A DNA stretch of 64,000 nucleotides from Arthrobacter hankyongi (GCF_022012395.1 NZ_JAKLTQ010000005.1:180700-244699), one strand, 5' to 3'; positions 48,915-59,368 are shown, counted from the stretch's first letter. Made by a program: numbers and translations. The notes: a model not told the origin generated them from the sequence alone.

Positions 48915-49175
48915 GTGGCCAATATTAAGTCCCAGAAGAAGCGCATTCTCACCAATGAGAAGGCCCGCCAGCGTAACAACTCGATCAAGTCCGAGTTGAA
49001 GACGGCTATCCGCGCGGTAAACACCGCCGTCGGTGCTTCCGACAAGGATGTCGCTGTCCAGGCTCTGGCCAAGGCCGGCCGCAAGCTGGACAAGGCTGTT
49101 AGCAAGGGGGTTATCCACAAGAACAACGCCGCTAACCGCAAGTCCGCCATCGCCAAGAAGGTCAACGCCCTCTAA
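48915..49175 (+). CDS. rpsT: 30S ribosomal protein S20
   Basis: An 86-residue, Lys/Ala-rich all-helical ribosomal protein ('[20 protein letters not shown]') that binds 16S rRNA early in assembly. It starts with GTG at 48915. The gene stands alone, transcribed divergently from lepA, with a strong terminator 37 bases after the stop. Confidence 0.98.
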   Translation: MANIKSQKKRILTNEKARQRNNSIKSELKTAIRAVNTAVGASDKDVAVQALAKAGRKLDKAVSKGVIHKNNAANRKSAIAKKVNAL

Positions 49176-49212
49176 ACCGATGCCCAGCCATCGTGCTGGA
49201 CCCCTGCTTTAC

Positions 49213-49253
49213 GGCTGAAGGCCGCCGCCCGGACCGGGCGGCGGCCTTCAGCC
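49213..49253. terminator. terminator after rpsT (bidirectional)
   Basis: An 18-bp perfect stem (49213-49230 with 49236-49253) and a 5-base loop, followed by TTT. It lies between the convergent rpsT and sugar porter genes. Confidence 0.88.
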
Positions 49254-49314
49254 TTTCATCAGCACCGGTGCCGGCAGCTGCAGCCGAACCCCGCAGACGC
49301 CGTCTACCGGGTGG

Positions 49315-50808
49315 TCAGATTGCAGGCCGCGCCCGCCCTGCCCGCCCGGCCCGCCGTTGCGCAAGGCCCGTGTGGGTCAGCTTGTCCTTGTCTTCAAGCT
49401 CGAGCCTGCTGACCTCCGGCAGCAGCGCCGCGACGAACCAGAACGACAGGGCAGCGAAGAACGCGAAGCCGGCATAGACGAAACCCAGCCCCACAGCCTG
49501 GCTCAGGACCGGGAACAGCAGGGTCACCAGGAAGTTGAAGATCCAGTTGAAGGCCGCAGCCAGGCCGAGCGCCAGACCGCGCATCTTGTTTGGGAATACC
49601 TCGCCAAGGACAACCCACATGACCGGACCCCAGGTCGCGGCGAAGAAGATGACGAACACGTTGGCACCGACCAGGGCGACGGCGCCCCAGGGTGCCGGCA
49701 GGCTGATCGAGCCCCCGGAGCCGGTGGCCTGCGAGAAGGAGATGGCCGCCGCCACAAGCCCGGCGAACATACCCACCGAACCGACCAGCAGCAGCTTCTT
49801 CCGTCCGACGCTGTCGACGAAAAAGATCGCCACGAAGGTCAGCAGCACGTTGATCACGGAGGTGATGACCGAGGTGACGAAGGAGTCACTTTGGCTGAAG
49901 CCCACGGACTGCCAGAGCGTGGTGGAGTAGTAGAAGATGGCGTTGATGCCCACCAACTGCTGGAAGGCCGCCATGCCGATCCCGATCCACACGATGGGAT
50001 GCAGTCCCAGAGCGTGTCCGCGCAGGTCACGGTAGGTAGCGCGGCGTTCGTGTTCGAGGCTCTCCTCGATCTCGGCCCGGCGCCGTTCCGGGTCGGGCGA
50101 ACCGGTAGTCTCCCGGATGACCTTGAGGGCCTCCTCGTTCCGGCCCTTGCGGATCAGGAACTGTGGCGACTCCGGAATCTCCAGGGACAGGATCCCGTAC
50201 ACCGCGGCCGGGACGATCCCAACCATCAGCATCCAGCGCCAGGCCGGGAGGCCGAACCACAGGGTCGCGTCGGCACCGCCGGCGGTCCCGGCCAGAGCCG
50301 CGTCCGAAAGCAGCGCCAGGAAAATGCCCACGGTGATAGCCAGCTGCTGCAGCGAGCTAAGCCCCCCGCGTTTGTGTGCCGGCGCTATTTCGCCGATGTA
50401 GGCCGGGGCAATGACCGAGGCGATGCCGATGGCCAGGCCGCCGACAACCCGCCAGGCCATCAACTGCCATTCCGCGAACGCCAGCCCCGCACCGAGGGAA
50501 CTGACGACGAAGAGGACCGCAGCCACCACCATGACCACCTTGCGGCCCCAGACATCGGCCAGTTGGCCGGCGAACCATGCCCCGACGGCACAGCCGAGCA
50601 GAGTGATGGCCACAGTGAAGCCCAGCGTTGCCGCGCCCAGGTTAAACGTGGATTGGATGGAGTTGACCGCCCCGTTGATGACGGCGGTGTCGAACCCGAA
50701 CAGCAGCCCCCCGAGGGCCGCGGAAATCGCGACTGCCAGGACTTTCCCCTGATGGGATGGCGCTCCGGAGTCCGGTTGGGCAAGATTCCCGTGTGCATGC
50801 GTGGCCAT
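49315..50808 (-). CDS. sugar porter family MFS transporter
   Basis: A 497-residue, 12-helix transporter of the XylE/GalP/IolT type. Signatures: 'GLLFGFDTAVINGAV' in helix 1, 'DVWGRKVVMV' between helices 2 and 3, 'PESPQFLIRKGR' before the central loop, 'QQLVGINAIFYYSTTLW' in helix 7 and 'VDSVGRKKLLLVG' after helix 8. It probably brings in a monosaccharide or inositol with protons. The ATG at 50808 (MATHAHGN) is preferred over a non-conserved upstream extension. No sugar enzymes are adjacent. Confidence 0.93.
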   Translation of the reverse strand: MATHAHGNLAQPDSGAPSHQGKVLAVAISAALGGLLFGFDTAVINGAVNSIQSTFNLGAATLGFTVAITLLGCAVGAWFAGQLADVWGRKVVMVVAAVLFVVSSLGAGLAFAEWQLMAWRVVGGLAIGIASVIAPAYIGEIAPAHKRGGLSSLQQLAITVGIFLALLSDAALAGTAGGADATLWFGLPAWRWMLMVGIVPAAVYGILSLEIPESPQFLIRKGRNEEALKVIRETTGSPDPERRRAEIEESLEHERRATYRDLRGHALGLHPIVWIGIGMAAFQQLVGINAIFYYSTTLWQSVGFSQSDSFVTSVITSVINVLLTFVAIFFVDSVGRKKLLLVGSVGMFAGLVAAAISFSQATGSGGSISLPAPWGAVALVGANVFVIFFAATWGPVMWVVLGEVFPNKMRGLALGLAAAFNWIFNFLVTLLFPVLSQAVGLGFVYAGFAFFAALSFWFVAALLPEVSRLELEDKDKLTHTGLAQRRAGRAGRARPAI

Positions 50809-50993
50809 GGCTCGACAGGCTTTCCGGCCCCTCTGGCGGGCGGGCCTGCAGCGAAGCCGGGACCATTGGCTCCTGTGAGGCCTGGGCTGCCCGGCTGGAG
50901 AGCGGGCGTTCATCGGAGCGGGGCGTCGGCAGTCGGGACAGTTACAACCATTGTCCTCGCCCCGGCCGCAGCGGGCAATGGACGGAGCGGGGT

Positions 50994-52031
50994 TCAGCGG
51001 CCGGCGCTGGCGGCGATGACGGTCACGGCGTGTTCGACGGCGTACTCCGGGTCCTTGGCCGCCCCTTTGACCTGGGCATCGGTTTCCGCCAGCAGCCGGA
51101 TACACCGGGCCAGCGATTCCGAATCCCAGTGGCGGGCATCCTTGCGCGCCTGCTCGAACTGCCAAGGCGCCATGCCCAGATCCTTGGCCGTGACCGAGGC
51201 ACCCTTGACCTTCGCAATCTGCCGCAGCTTCAGGGCGAGCACGGCGACAATCGGCACCGGGTCCAGCCCGGTGGCCAGGGCATGGCGCAGCGTGGCCAGT
51301 GCCTGGCTCCCCCGCCCCGAGACGGCCGCGTCGGCCACCTTGAAACCGGTGGCCTCGACCCGGCCGCCATAGTATTTGTCCACGGTTTCCTCGGTGATGC
51401 TGCCCGTGGTGTCGGAAATCAACTGGGCGCAGGCCGCGGCCAGGTCCGGCAGCGACGATCCGACGGCGGCTACGAGGGCCTGCGCGCCACCCGCATCGAG
51501 GCTGCGCCGGGCGTCCTTGAACTCGCGGCGGACGAAATCCAGCTTGTCGCTGTCCTTTTTCAGGGCCTGGCAGTCCACCACGGGGGCGCCCGCGGCCTTG
51601 ACTGCGTCGAGCAGTTTCTTTCCGCGCACCCCGCCGGCGTGGTGGAGCACCAGGACGGTGTCATCGGCGGGCGAGCGGAGATAGGCCAGTGCATCCGTGA
51701 GGAAGTCATCGCTCATCTGGGCCAGCGCGGACACCTCGATCAGCTTCGCCTCACCGAACAGGCTGGGGCTTGCTGTCATGGCCAGCTCCCCCGCCGTGTA
51801 GGCGGAGGCGTCCATCATGGTCAGCTCCACGTCAGGCTGCTGGCCGCGGACCAGGGTGCGCAACCGCTGCCGGGCCCGCTGCGCCAAGTACTCCTCCGGC
51901 CCGCTGACCAGCACAACCGGGGCAGGCACCACCTCGCGCCACGAGACGGTACCCGGGGCCGTGCCGCCGGCCGTTTTGCCACCCGCGACCTTGGACGCCT
52001 TGGATGTCCGGGATGCCGGGGTCGGGTTCAA
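50994..52031 (-). CDS. holA: DNA polymerase III delta subunit
   Basis: A protein of about 345 residues, the clamp-loader delta subunit that opens the beta sliding clamp. It has the N-terminal AAA+-like domain ('VPAPVVLVSGPEEYLAQRARQRL'), a middle helical bundle and the C-terminal collar domain. I chose a TTG at 52031 because AGGAGG lies 8 bases upstream; an ATG at 52076 lacks a ribosome binding site but adds only 15 residues. It follows comEC, the usual actinobacterial order comEA-comEC-holA. Confidence 0.93.
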   Translation of the reverse strand: MNPTPASRTSKASKVAGGKTAGGTAPGTVSWREVVPAPVVLVSGPEEYLAQRARQRLRTLVRGQQPDVELTMMDASAYTAGELAMTASPSLFGEAKLIEVSALAQMSDDFLTDALAYLRSPADDTVLVLHHAGGVRGKKLLDAVKAAGAPVVDCQALKKDSDKLDFVRREFKDARRSLDAGGAQALVAAVGSSLPDLAAACAQLISDTTGSITEETVDKYYGGRVEATGFKVADAAVSGRGSQALATLRHALATGLDPVPIVAVLALKLRQIAKVKGASVTAKDLGMAPWQFEQARKDARHWDSESLARCIRLLAETDAQVKGAAKDPEYAVEHAVTVIAASAGR

Positions 52032-52114
52032 GCCTGGTTCCTCCTCTGTCCGGCATGCCGATGCATGCCCCGCCATCTACAGTGTCACGGCGCCGCGCCA
52101 AATCCCAAGCCGGT

Positions 52115-54787
52115 TCAGCGCAACGCGGCGATTTCCAGCCTTCCACCGTCCGCGGACAGCAGGATGGTCCCGAGCAGGTCGGTCCGGAACACCGGGACCT
52201 GCTCCCGCTCCAGGGCGGCGAGGATCTCCGGGGCCGGGTGTCCGTAGTCGTTGCCGCGGCCTGCCGAGATGACCGCAGCCTTGGGCCGCAGCGCCTGGAT
52301 CAACCGAGAACCGCCATTGCGCGCGCCGTGGTGGCTGATCTTCAACACGTCGACCGCCGGCAGGGCCGGACCCAGCCGGGCCAGGAGCGCGGCGGCCGCC
52401 TCACTCTCCAAGTCTCCGGTCAGCAGCATCGTCAGCGCTGCTCCGGGACCGGAAGCCGTGTCCACACGCAGCACCAGGCTGGCGTCGTTTTCCTCCGGCG
52501 GTGGCCTGCCCGCACCCGGCCAGAGGACCTCCCAACGGAGGCTGCCGTAGCTTCCGGCCATCCCTGCGCTGCCCCGCTGTGCGGTGGCTCCTGCGTCCGC
52601 CAATGTTTCCACTACCGGGTCTGGAAGTTCCGCCCGGGAACTGCCGACGAGGACGGTACCCACCTTCCGGTGGTCCAAAGCCCCGGCGAGGCCGCCGTAG
52701 TGGTCCAGATGCATATGGGTCAGTACCAGAAGCTCGATCCGGTCCACCCCGAGCCGGCGCAGGCAGCGGTCCATCGGGGCTGGCTCCGGCCCGGTGTCCA
52801 CCACCACCGCACTGCCCTCGCCGGCGTTGAGCACGAGGCCGTCGCCTTGGCCAACGTCGCAGACGGCCAGCACCCACTTCGGGGTTTCGCCGCCGCGTGC
52901 GAGGACGGCAACTGCAATACCTGAAGCTGCGGCGGCAAGGCCCAGCAGTCCCAGGAGCAGGGCGGTGCGGTGCCGCGCAGATCCGTGGCGGATACCCGCA
53001 GGGATGGCCGCGCCGCGGTGCGGCAAAAGCCGGCCTGCATGAGCCCGGCGGCGGTGCTGCAGCCAGGCTGCGGTTCCACCCGCGGCGCTCCGGTGCCACG
53101 CCGCCGGCAGACGCGAGCCGAGGAACAGCAGCGACAGCACCAGCAACCCGGCCAGCAGGGCCAGCACAGCGCCGGGGACCCCTTCCGGCCACGGAAAGGA
53201 GGCCGCCGGCCAGACGGCCACCATGCGCGCCACGAGGCCCACCCAGAGGCAGAGTCCTCCCGCCAACTGGACCGCGATGGAGGCCATCCAGGGCCACACC
53301 GGTGCCAGCATGACTGCGGCCATGCCGGAAATGGTCACCACGGGCACCACCGGCGCCGCCAGGACGTTGGCCGCGACGGCGTACAGCGGCAGGCCCGGCT
53401 GCAGCATGACCACTACCGGGGTACAGAACACCTGTGCCGCCAAGGGCAGGCTCAGCGCATCTGCCAGCAACTTCGGCAGGAAGCGCTGCAGCCAGCGGGA
53501 ACAGCGTTCGCCGAAGAGGACCAGGCCCAAGGTGGCCAGCACCGAAAGCAGGAAGCCATAGCTTGCCGCCAGCCACGGATCGGCCAGCAGCAGGACGATC
53601 ACCGACAGGCACAGGAAGGCCAGCGACGCCCGCCGCCGGCCGGCCAGGAGCGCGAATACCCCGATGGATCCCATCGCCGCCGCCCGCAGGACGCTCGGTT
53701 CCGGCCGGACGAGGATGACAAAACCACCCAGCGCCACCAGCCCGAGCAGGCCGCGCAGCGGCCGCGGCAGCCGGCAGAGCGCGGCCAACAGGTAGACGGC
53801 GCCAAGAACGTATGAGCAATTGGCCCCGCTGACCGCCATCAGGTGCGTCAGGCCGGCGATCCTCATGGCCTCGGCCAGGTCTTCGGGCTGTTGCGAACGG
53901 TCCCCGAGCACCATGCCCGGCAGCAGTGCCCGTGCATCGGGCGGCAGCGTGCCGGTACTGCCGATAAAGGCCTCACGGAGGGCATTGACCGCGGCGGCGA
54001 CGGGCGGGACACCCACGCGGCGGAACCCGGTGGAGGCGATCAGGAGGGCTTCCACCGGCCCCGCTCCGGCGCGGACCAGCTTTCCGGCAGCGGCGAGCTC
54101 GTCCCCGTAGCGGGCCTGCGCCCAGGAGGAATCACCGATGAGCAGGACCGGAGTCGCCGCCGCGAACCGCCGCCCGCCGAAGGTCGCCTGGTGTATCTCC
54201 GCCCGGAACTGGTACCTGGCCGCCGCCCCGGGGAACTTTCCTGCACGGCCGGTGCGGGCCGCATCAGCGTGAGCCGTCAGCCGCACGGTGACGGTGGCGC
54301 CGGCGTCCACGGCCTGGCGGATTGGGCCGCTGAGCCGCTCCGCCTGCCTGATGCCCAGGACCAGGGCCGCCAGTGCCGCGGCACTGCACAGGACCAGCCC
54401 AGTGGCCCGCAGCCAGCCGCCCGACGGCCGGAACACCATGCGCAGGAGCATGGCCAGTACCGCGGCGAAGAGCAGGGCAGCCAGGACGAAGGCCGTGCCG
54501 CGCGGTGCATGCGGCAGGCCGAGGGCTGTGGCCCAGCAGACGCCGGCGGCCGCCGCCAACCGGAAATCCAGCGTCACCGCGCCGCTACCGGTGGCCGGCC
54601 GGAACCCCGCACGGGCACGGACGGCGGCCGCCAGCAGGGCCGGGCCGTGCAGGTGTGTCCGGGCCGGTGAGGTGCCGGCCGGCAACGCACCGCCAGCCGT
54701 GTTTCCTGCCGCAGGTGCCCGGGCTTCCGCTACCGGCCCGGCGCTGGCCGCGTCGGCAAAGCGCCGCCACGGCGCGGACCGGCTCAT
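52115..54787 (-). CDS. comEC: ComEC/Rec2 DNA uptake channel
   Basis: An 890-residue membrane protein that carries single-stranded DNA across the membrane in competent bacteria. It shows the N-terminal helices, a DUF4131-type OB domain (about 135-230), the competence membrane domain (about 290-560; 'GLTHLMAVSGANCSYVLG') and a C-terminal metallo-beta-lactamase-like domain with the intact motif 'THMHLDHYGG'. The start overlaps the comEA stop by 4 bases. Its intact state suggests that DNA uptake may be functional, although no pilus genes are in the window. Confidence 0.95.
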   Translation of the reverse strand: MSRSAPWRRFADAASAGPVAEARAPAAGNTAGGALPAGTSPARTHLHGPALLAAAVRARAGFRPATGSGAVTLDFRLAAAAGVCWATALGLPHAPRGTAFVLAALLFAAVLAMLLRMVFRPSGGWLRATGLVLCSAAALAALVLGIRQAERLSGPIRQAVDAGATVTVRLTAHADAARTGRAGKFPGAAARYQFRAEIHQATFGGRRFAAATPVLLIGDSSWAQARYGDELAAAGKLVRAGAGPVEALLIASTGFRRVGVPPVAAAVNALREAFIGSTGTLPPDARALLPGMVLGDRSQQPEDLAEAMRIAGLTHLMAVSGANCSYVLGAVYLLAALCRLPRPLRGLLGLVALGGFVILVRPEPSVLRAAAMGSIGVFALLAGRRRASLAFLCLSVIVLLLADPWLAASYGFLLSVLATLGLVLFGERCSRWLQRFLPKLLADALSLPLAAQVFCTPVVVMLQPGLPLYAVAANVLAAPVVPVVTISGMAAVMLAPVWPWMASIAVQLAGGLCLWVGLVARMVAVWPAASFPWPEGVPGAVLALLAGLLVLSLLFLGSRLPAAWHRSAAGGTAAWLQHRRRAHAGRLLPHRGAAIPAGIRHGSARHRTALLLGLLGLAAAASGIAVAVLARGGETPKWVLAVCDVGQGDGLVLNAGEGSAVVVDTGPEPAPMDRCLRRLGVDRIELLVLTHMHLDHYGGLAGALDHRKVGTVLVGSSRAELPDPVVETLADAGATAQRGSAGMAGSYGSLRWEVLWPGAGRPPPEENDASLVLRVDTASGPGAALTMLLTGDLESEAAAALLARLGPALPAVDVLKISHHGARNGGSRLIQALRPKAAVISAGRGNDYGHPAPEILAALEREQVPVFRTDLLGTILLSADGGRLEIAALR

Positions 54788-55635
54788 ACCGTCACCAGGT
54801 CCAACAGCCCGTCGAGCAGCCCTGGGCCGATTCCGGGTACCGCGTCCAGATCCGCCGGGCTGGCAAACGCGCCGTGCTGCTGCCGGAAGTCGACGATGCG
54901 GCCGGCCAGCACCGGGCCGATTCCCGGCAGGGAGGTCAGTTCCTCGGCGCCGGCTGTGTTGATATTGATTTTGGCCGCGGCCGGGGTGCCTGCTCCCGGC
55001 GGCGGGACCTGTCCATCAGCCGGTGGCCCCGATCCGCCCGGCACCGCCTGCTGCGGGCCGGGCGGCGGCTGGCCCGGGGCGGGGACGAAGATCTGCTGGC
55101 CGTCCGCCACCGGCGCGGCCAGGTTCAGGGCCGAATCGTCCGCGTTCTTCGTGGCTCCGCCAGCGGCCGCCAGGGCCTCGAAGACCCGCGCCCCGGCCGG
55201 CAGTCGGACAATGCCCGGCCTGGCCACGGCCCCGGCGACGTGGACCACGAGCATCGCCGCAGCGGAAGCCCCCGGCGGCGCGGTTCCGGGCGGTTGCGGT
55301 CCGGACCCACCGGCCGCAGGCGTGGATACCTGCCGCGAAGCCTGCTCCGGCGGCGTGGCCGGAAATGAACGGTCCGCTTGGTTCGGTGCTGCGCCGTCGG
55401 AGGCCAGCGGAACGCTGGCGACCACCTGGGCGACGTCGCGGTCCAGGTCCGCCCCCGCCACCCGCGCAATACCGGTGCCCAGCGCCGCGCCGGCGACCAC
55501 CACGGCGGCGCCGGCGGCAATCCGGAACCGGATCCGGGCCGGTCGCGGCACGGGCAGGCCGGAACCGTCCCCGTGGTTAGCTGACGGATCGGAACTGCTG
55601 GCATCGGGCCCGGCTGCCCAGCGATGGCGCGCCAT
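54784..55635 (-). CDS. comEA: ComEA DNA-binding protein
   Basis: A 283-residue membrane-anchored DNA receptor. A helix (about 36-58) is followed by a Pro/Ala-rich stalk, an SLBB domain ('VVHVAGAVARPGIVRLPAGARVFEAL', about 130-180), a second Pro-rich linker and two helix-hairpin-helix units at the end ('ININTAGAEELTSLPGIGPVLAGRIVDFR'). It is coupled to comEC. The frame opens at an ATG at 55635. Confidence 0.95.
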   Translation of the reverse strand: MARHRWAAGPDASSSDPSANHGDGSGLPVPRPARIRFRIAAGAAVVVAGAALGTGIARVAGADLDRDVAQVVASVPLASDGAAPNQADRSFPATPPEQASRQVSTPAAGGSGPQPPGTAPPGASAAAMLVVHVAGAVARPGIVRLPAGARVFEALAAAGGATKNADDSALNLAAPVADGQQIFVPAPGQPPPGPQQAVPGGSGPPADGQVPPPGAGTPAAAKININTAGAEELTSLPGIGPVLAGRIVDFRQQHGAFASPADLDAVPGIGPGLLDGLLDLVTV

Positions 55636-55722
55636 GGCACCACGCTACGAGTCGGCCGGCCTGTGGTGCGGCACAGGATGCGCCGTTGTGCACCGCCGCG
55701 GCCGGATGCCCGCTTGTGTAGA

Positions 55723-56667
55723 TCAGGAGGCCTCCGGCAGCTGCGGGCCGACCACCACGGCCAGCACGCCCAGCCCGGTATGCGCGGCCAGCACCGAGGG
55801 CACCGGCGTGACCAGGACCGGGTCGCCCACATGGGCGGCCATTTGCCTGGCCAGCTCATTCGCCTCAGCGTCGTTGCCGAAGTAGTGCACCGCCAGCTGC
55901 GGCGGATAATCCAGCTGTTCGATCCGCCGGACGGCCAGCTGCTGGAGCCGGGCCTGGGCCTTGGCTGCGGTGCGGATCCGCTCCAGCGGCACGATGGCCC
56001 CGTCACGCACGCCGAGCAGGGGCTTGATCGCCAGCAGCGAGCCCAGCAGCCCCGCTGCCGCTCCGACCCGGCCGCCGCGGCGCAGCTGCTCGAGGCTGGG
56101 CACATAGAAGAACACGTCGCAGGCTGCCGCCGCGTCCCGCGCCCGCGCCGCGACCTCTTTGGCGCCGGCCCCGTTCTGCGCGGCGAGCACGGCGGCAATC
56201 ACGGCGAACCCCTCGCCCATGGCCACGGTCCGGGAATCGACCACCTCCACCGGGATGCCCACGCCTGCGGCGGCCAGGCCGGCGGCCTCCACGGTGCCGG
56301 ACAGTTCCGCCGAGAGGTGCACGGAGACGATCGCGTCGAAGCCCAGTGCCTCCAGCTCCTCGTAGGTGCGCCGGAACAGCCCGGGCGAGGGGCGGGAAGT
56401 CTTGATGTCCTTGCCCTCGGCCAGGCCCACCGACAGCACCATACGGATGTCATCGACGCCCTCGCCGTAGATCTGCCCGGAGATCATCACCGGCATCGGC
56501 ACGATCCGCAGCCAGTCCGCCGTGTCCGGCTGCGCCACCCATTCCGGCGGCAGCGCCGCCGCCGAATCCGTGACGACGGCGACCCGGGGCCGGGCCGGCA
56601 GGTGGCGCTGGGCAGGCGCGTGGAGCAGCCTGCGGGACCGCTGCAGCAGATCCTCGAGCCAAGACAC
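55723..56667 (-). CDS. DegV family fatty-acid-binding protein
   Basis: A 314-residue protein of the DegV/FakB type, which binds a fatty acid for phosphorylation by FakA. 'VAVVTDSAAALPPEW' and 'TSRPSPGLFRRTYEELEALGFDAIVSVHLSAELSGT' are the family signatures; the 'HLSAELSGT' segment holds the lipid carboxyl. GTG start at 56667, 10 bases after leuS, so it is co-transcribed. No FakA is visible here. Confidence 0.93.
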   Translation of the reverse strand: MSWLEDLLQRSRRLLHAPAQRHLPARPRVAVVTDSAAALPPEWVAQPDTADWLRIVPMPVMISGQIYGEGVDDIRMVLSVGLAEGKDIKTSRPSPGLFRRTYEELEALGFDAIVSVHLSAELSGTVEAAGLAAAGVGIPVEVVDSRTVAMGEGFAVIAAVLAAQNGAGAKEVAARARDAAAACDVFFYVPSLEQLRRGGRVGAAAGLLGSLLAIKPLLGVRDGAIVPLERIRTAAKAQARLQQLAVRRIEQLDYPPQLAVHYFGNDAEANELARQMAAHVGDPVLVTPVPSVLAAHTGLGVLAVVVGPQLPEAS

Positions 56668-56677
56668 GGGCCGGGCC

Positions 56678-59167
56678 TCAGGCCGGAACGACGTTGACCA
56701 GCTTGGGCGCCCGGACGATCACCGTGCGGATGCCGCGGCCGTCCAGCGTCCGGACTACCTGCTCGGAGGCCAGGGCCAGCGCCTTGAGGTCTTCCTCGCT
56801 GATGTCCGCGGGCACCTGGAGCCGGTCCCGGACCTTGCCCTGGACCTGTACGACGGCGGTGACCGTGGCCTGCACCAGCAGGTCCTGCTCCACCTTCGGC
56901 CATTCGGCCGCGGCCACCGACGGCTCATGGCCCAGCGCGGCCCAGAGGTCCTCGGCCGTGTACGGCGCGAAAAGGCTCAGCAGGATGGCCACGGCTTCGG
57001 CGGCCTCGCGCACCGCCGGGTCCGCTCCGCCAGCCCCGGAATCAATCACCTTGCGGGTGGCGTTGACCAGCTCCATCAGGCGGGCGATGACCACGTTGAA
57101 CTTATGGCTCTCCAGCAGTTCCTGGGCGTCGGCCAGGGTGCGGTGCGTGACCGAGCGCAGGTCCCGGTCCCCCGCCGCGGGATCGGTGCCGGCCGGGGAG
57201 GTGACGTCCTGGCCGAGCCGCCAGGCGCGGGCCAGGAACTTGGCCGAGCCCGACGGCGAGACATCGGCCCAGTCGACGTCGTCCTCCGGCGGGGAGGCGA
57301 ACACCATGGTCAGGCGCACCGCGTCGACGCCGAACTTGTCCAGTTGCTCGCCCAGGTCCACGCCGTTGCCCAGCGACTTGCTCATCGCCTTGCCGCCGTT
57401 GAGCACCTGGCCCTGGTTCAGCAATGCGGAGAACGGTTCGTCGAAGTCCAACAGGCCCATGTCCTTGAGCACCTTGGTGAAGAAGCGGCTGTAGAGCAGG
57501 TGCAGGATGGCGTGCTCCACGCCTCCGACGTACTGGCCCACCGGCAGCCAACGCTTGACCGCGTCGACGTCGAACGGGCCTTCGGTGTACTCCGGGGAGG
57601 CGAAGCGCAGGTAGTACCAGGACGAATCCACGAAGGTGTCCATGGTGTCGGTATCCCGCATGGCTGCCCGGCCGCAGCTGGGGCAGGCGACATTGACCCA
57701 GTCCGCCGCGGCGGCCAGCGGCGAGGTGCCCTTTGGCGCCAGTGCCTCCCCGCGCAGATCCTCGGGCAGCTTCACCGGCAACTGGTCGTCCGGGACCGGC
57801 ACCTCGCCGCATTCGGCGCAGTGGATGATCGGGATCGGCGCGCCCCAGAACCGCTGGCGGGACAGCAGCCAGTCGCGCAGCCGGTAGTTGACCGCGCCCT
57901 CGCCGGTGCCGGCGGCCTCGACCAGCTCGATCGCCCGGGCGATGCCCTCGGCCTTGGACAGGCCGTTGAGCTCGCCGGAATTGATCAGCGTGCCTTCGCC
58001 GGCGGTGGCGACGCCGGTCTCGGCCGGATCCTCCTCGCCGGTATCCAGCACGCTGCGCACCGGCAGGCCGAAGGCCTTGGCGAAGTCCAGATCCCGCTGG
58101 TCATGCGCGGGCACGGCCATGATGGCGCCGGTGCCGTAGTCCGCCAACACATAGTCCGCGGCCCAGACCGGCAACTTTTCGCCGTTGAGCGGATTGACCG
58201 CGTAGCGGCCCAGGAAGACACCGGTCTTCTCCCGCTCGGTGGACTGGCGTTCGATGTCCGAGAGCGCCTTGACCTTCTCCCGGTAGTCCATCAGCGCGTC
58301 GTGCTGCTCGGGGGTGACCAGGTCCAGCGCCAGATGCGCGTCCGCGGCGACCACGAAGAAGGTCGCCCCGTGCAGGGTATCCGGGCGGGTGGTGAAGACC
58401 GTGACATCGCGGGCCGGCCGGCTGTCGGCGGCCTCGATGACGAAGTTGACGTGCGCGCCCTCGGACCGGCCGATCCAGTTGCGCTGCATGGCCAGCACGC
58501 GCTCGGGCCAGTGCCCCTTGAGCTCCTCCATGTCCTCGAGCAGGCGGTCCGCATACTCGGTGATCCGGAAGTACCACTGGTTCAGGCTCTTCTTCGTCAC
58601 CGGCGTGCCGCAACGCTCGCACATGCCGTTGACCACCTGCTCGTTGGCCAGCACGGTCAGGTCCTTGGGGCACCAGTTGACCGGGGAGTTCTTGCGGTAG
58701 GCCAGGCCGCGCTCATAGAAGCGCAGGAACAGCCACTGCGTCCAGCGGTAGTAGCCGGGGTCCGAGGTGTGCAGCCGGCGCGACCAGTCGGCGCTGATCG
58801 CGTAACGCTTGAAGGAGGCGGCCTGTGTCTCGATGTTGGCGTAGGTCCACTCGCTGGGGTGGGCGTTGCGCTTGATCGCGGCGTTTTCCGCCGGCAGGCC
58901 GAAGGAGTCCCAGCCGATCGGGTGCAGGACGTCGTAGCCCTTCAGCCGCCAGTAGCGGGCCACGACGTCGCCCATCGCGAACGCTTCGGCATGGCCCATG
59001 TGAAGGTCGCCGGACGGGTACGGGAACATGTCCAGGACGTAACGGCGCTCCCGGGAACCGTCGTCGGCCGGCGTGAAGACTCCAAGTTCCTCCCACACGG
59101 CGGGCCATTTGGCCTCTATCGCGGAGAAACTGTACTCGCTCTGCCCGGTCCCAGACTGCGTACTCAC
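56678..59167 (-). CDS. leuS: leucyl-tRNA synthetase
   Basis: An 829-residue class I synthetase. HIGH appears as H56-M-G-H59 ('PSGDLHMGH'), KMSKS as 'AMSKS' in '[12 protein letters not shown]', and the editing domain includes the conserved '[12 protein letters not shown]'. The GTG at 59167 ([10 protein letters not shown]) after GAGG is the family start. Its leader contains a small reading frame and a terminator-like hairpin, which suggests control by charging or by growth. It is followed by the DegV gene. Confidence 0.98.
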   Translation of the reverse strand: MSTQSGTGQSEYSFSAIEAKWPAVWEELGVFTPADDGSRERRYVLDMFPYPSGDLHMGHAEAFAMGDVVARYWRLKGYDVLHPIGWDSFGLPAENAAIKRNAHPSEWTYANIETQAASFKRYAISADWSRRLHTSDPGYYRWTQWLFLRFYERGLAYRKNSPVNWCPKDLTVLANEQVVNGMCERCGTPVTKKSLNQWYFRITEYADRLLEDMEELKGHWPERVLAMQRNWIGRSEGAHVNFVIEAADSRPARDVTVFTTRPDTLHGATFFVVAADAHLALDLVTPEQHDALMDYREKVKALSDIERQSTEREKTGVFLGRYAVNPLNGEKLPVWAADYVLADYGTGAIMAVPAHDQRDLDFAKAFGLPVRSVLDTGEEDPAETGVATAGEGTLINSGELNGLSKAEGIARAIELVEAAGTGEGAVNYRLRDWLLSRQRFWGAPIPIIHCAECGEVPVPDDQLPVKLPEDLRGEALAPKGTSPLAAAADWVNVACPSCGRAAMRDTDTMDTFVDSSWYYLRFASPEYTEGPFDVDAVKRWLPVGQYVGGVEHAILHLLYSRFFTKVLKDMGLLDFDEPFSALLNQGQVLNGGKAMSKSLGNGVDLGEQLDKFGVDAVRLTMVFASPPEDDVDWADVSPSGSAKFLARAWRLGQDVTSPAGTDPAAGDRDLRSVTHRTLADAQELLESHKFNVVIARLMELVNATRKVIDSGAGGADPAVREAAEAVAILLSLFAPYTAEDLWAALGHEPSVAAAEWPKVEQDLLVQATVTAVVQVQGKVRDRLQVPADISEEDLKALALASEQVVRTLDGRGIRTVIVRAPKLVNVVPA

Positions 59168-59232
59168 GTTGACTTGCCTCGTCCTCTTGGATCTCACTTG
59201 CTACGTTGCTGCTTTGCCTCAGACACACAAAA

Positions 59233-59252
59233 GCCCCTCTCCAGCGAGGGGC
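59233..59252 (-). terminator. terminator-like hairpin in the leuS leader
   Basis: In the minus sense GCCCCTC and GAGGGGC form a 7-bp stem with a 6-base loop, followed by TTTT. It lies 66 bases upstream of the leuS start, where an attenuator would be. Confidence 0.6.
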
Positions 59253-59315
59253 GGCCGCAGCACGTCGTGCGGGTTGGACGCGCCGGCGGCGGCCGGCACC
59301 TGCCTCGTCTGGCGG

Positions 59316-59339
59316 CTAGCTCAGCGAATGGGCAAACAC
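59316..59339 (-). CDS. possible leuS leader peptide (7 aa)
   Basis: GTG at 59339 opens a 7-residue frame, MFAHSLS, that stops at 59316. A TAGAGT -10-like box lies 6 bases upstream (59346-59351), so it could be a leaderless leader peptide ahead of the hairpin at 59233-59252. It has only one Leu codon, so simple leucine attenuation is not certain. Confidence 0.35.
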   Translation of the reverse strand: MFAHSLS

Positions 59340-59345
59340 GGCAAT

Positions 59346-59351
59346 ACTCTA
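59346..59351 (-). promoter_or_regulatory. leuS -10 box
   Basis: Minus-sense TAGAGT in AT-rich context, just upstream of glpK's 3' end boundary. No -35 is clear. The same hexamer is found at the aldo-keto reductase gene. Confidence 0.4.
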
Positions 59352-59368
59352 CCGCAGTCCGCCCCGCC

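Noticed and set aside
59311..59345. tRNA-like GGCTAGCTCAGCGAATGGG
   Set aside because: It has a D-arm-like string but no T-arm, anticodon stem or acceptor pairing nearby.
59168..59368. T-box riboswitch before leuS
   Set aside because: No T-box antiterminator sequence (TGGNACCGCG) or specifier loop could be found on the minus strand.
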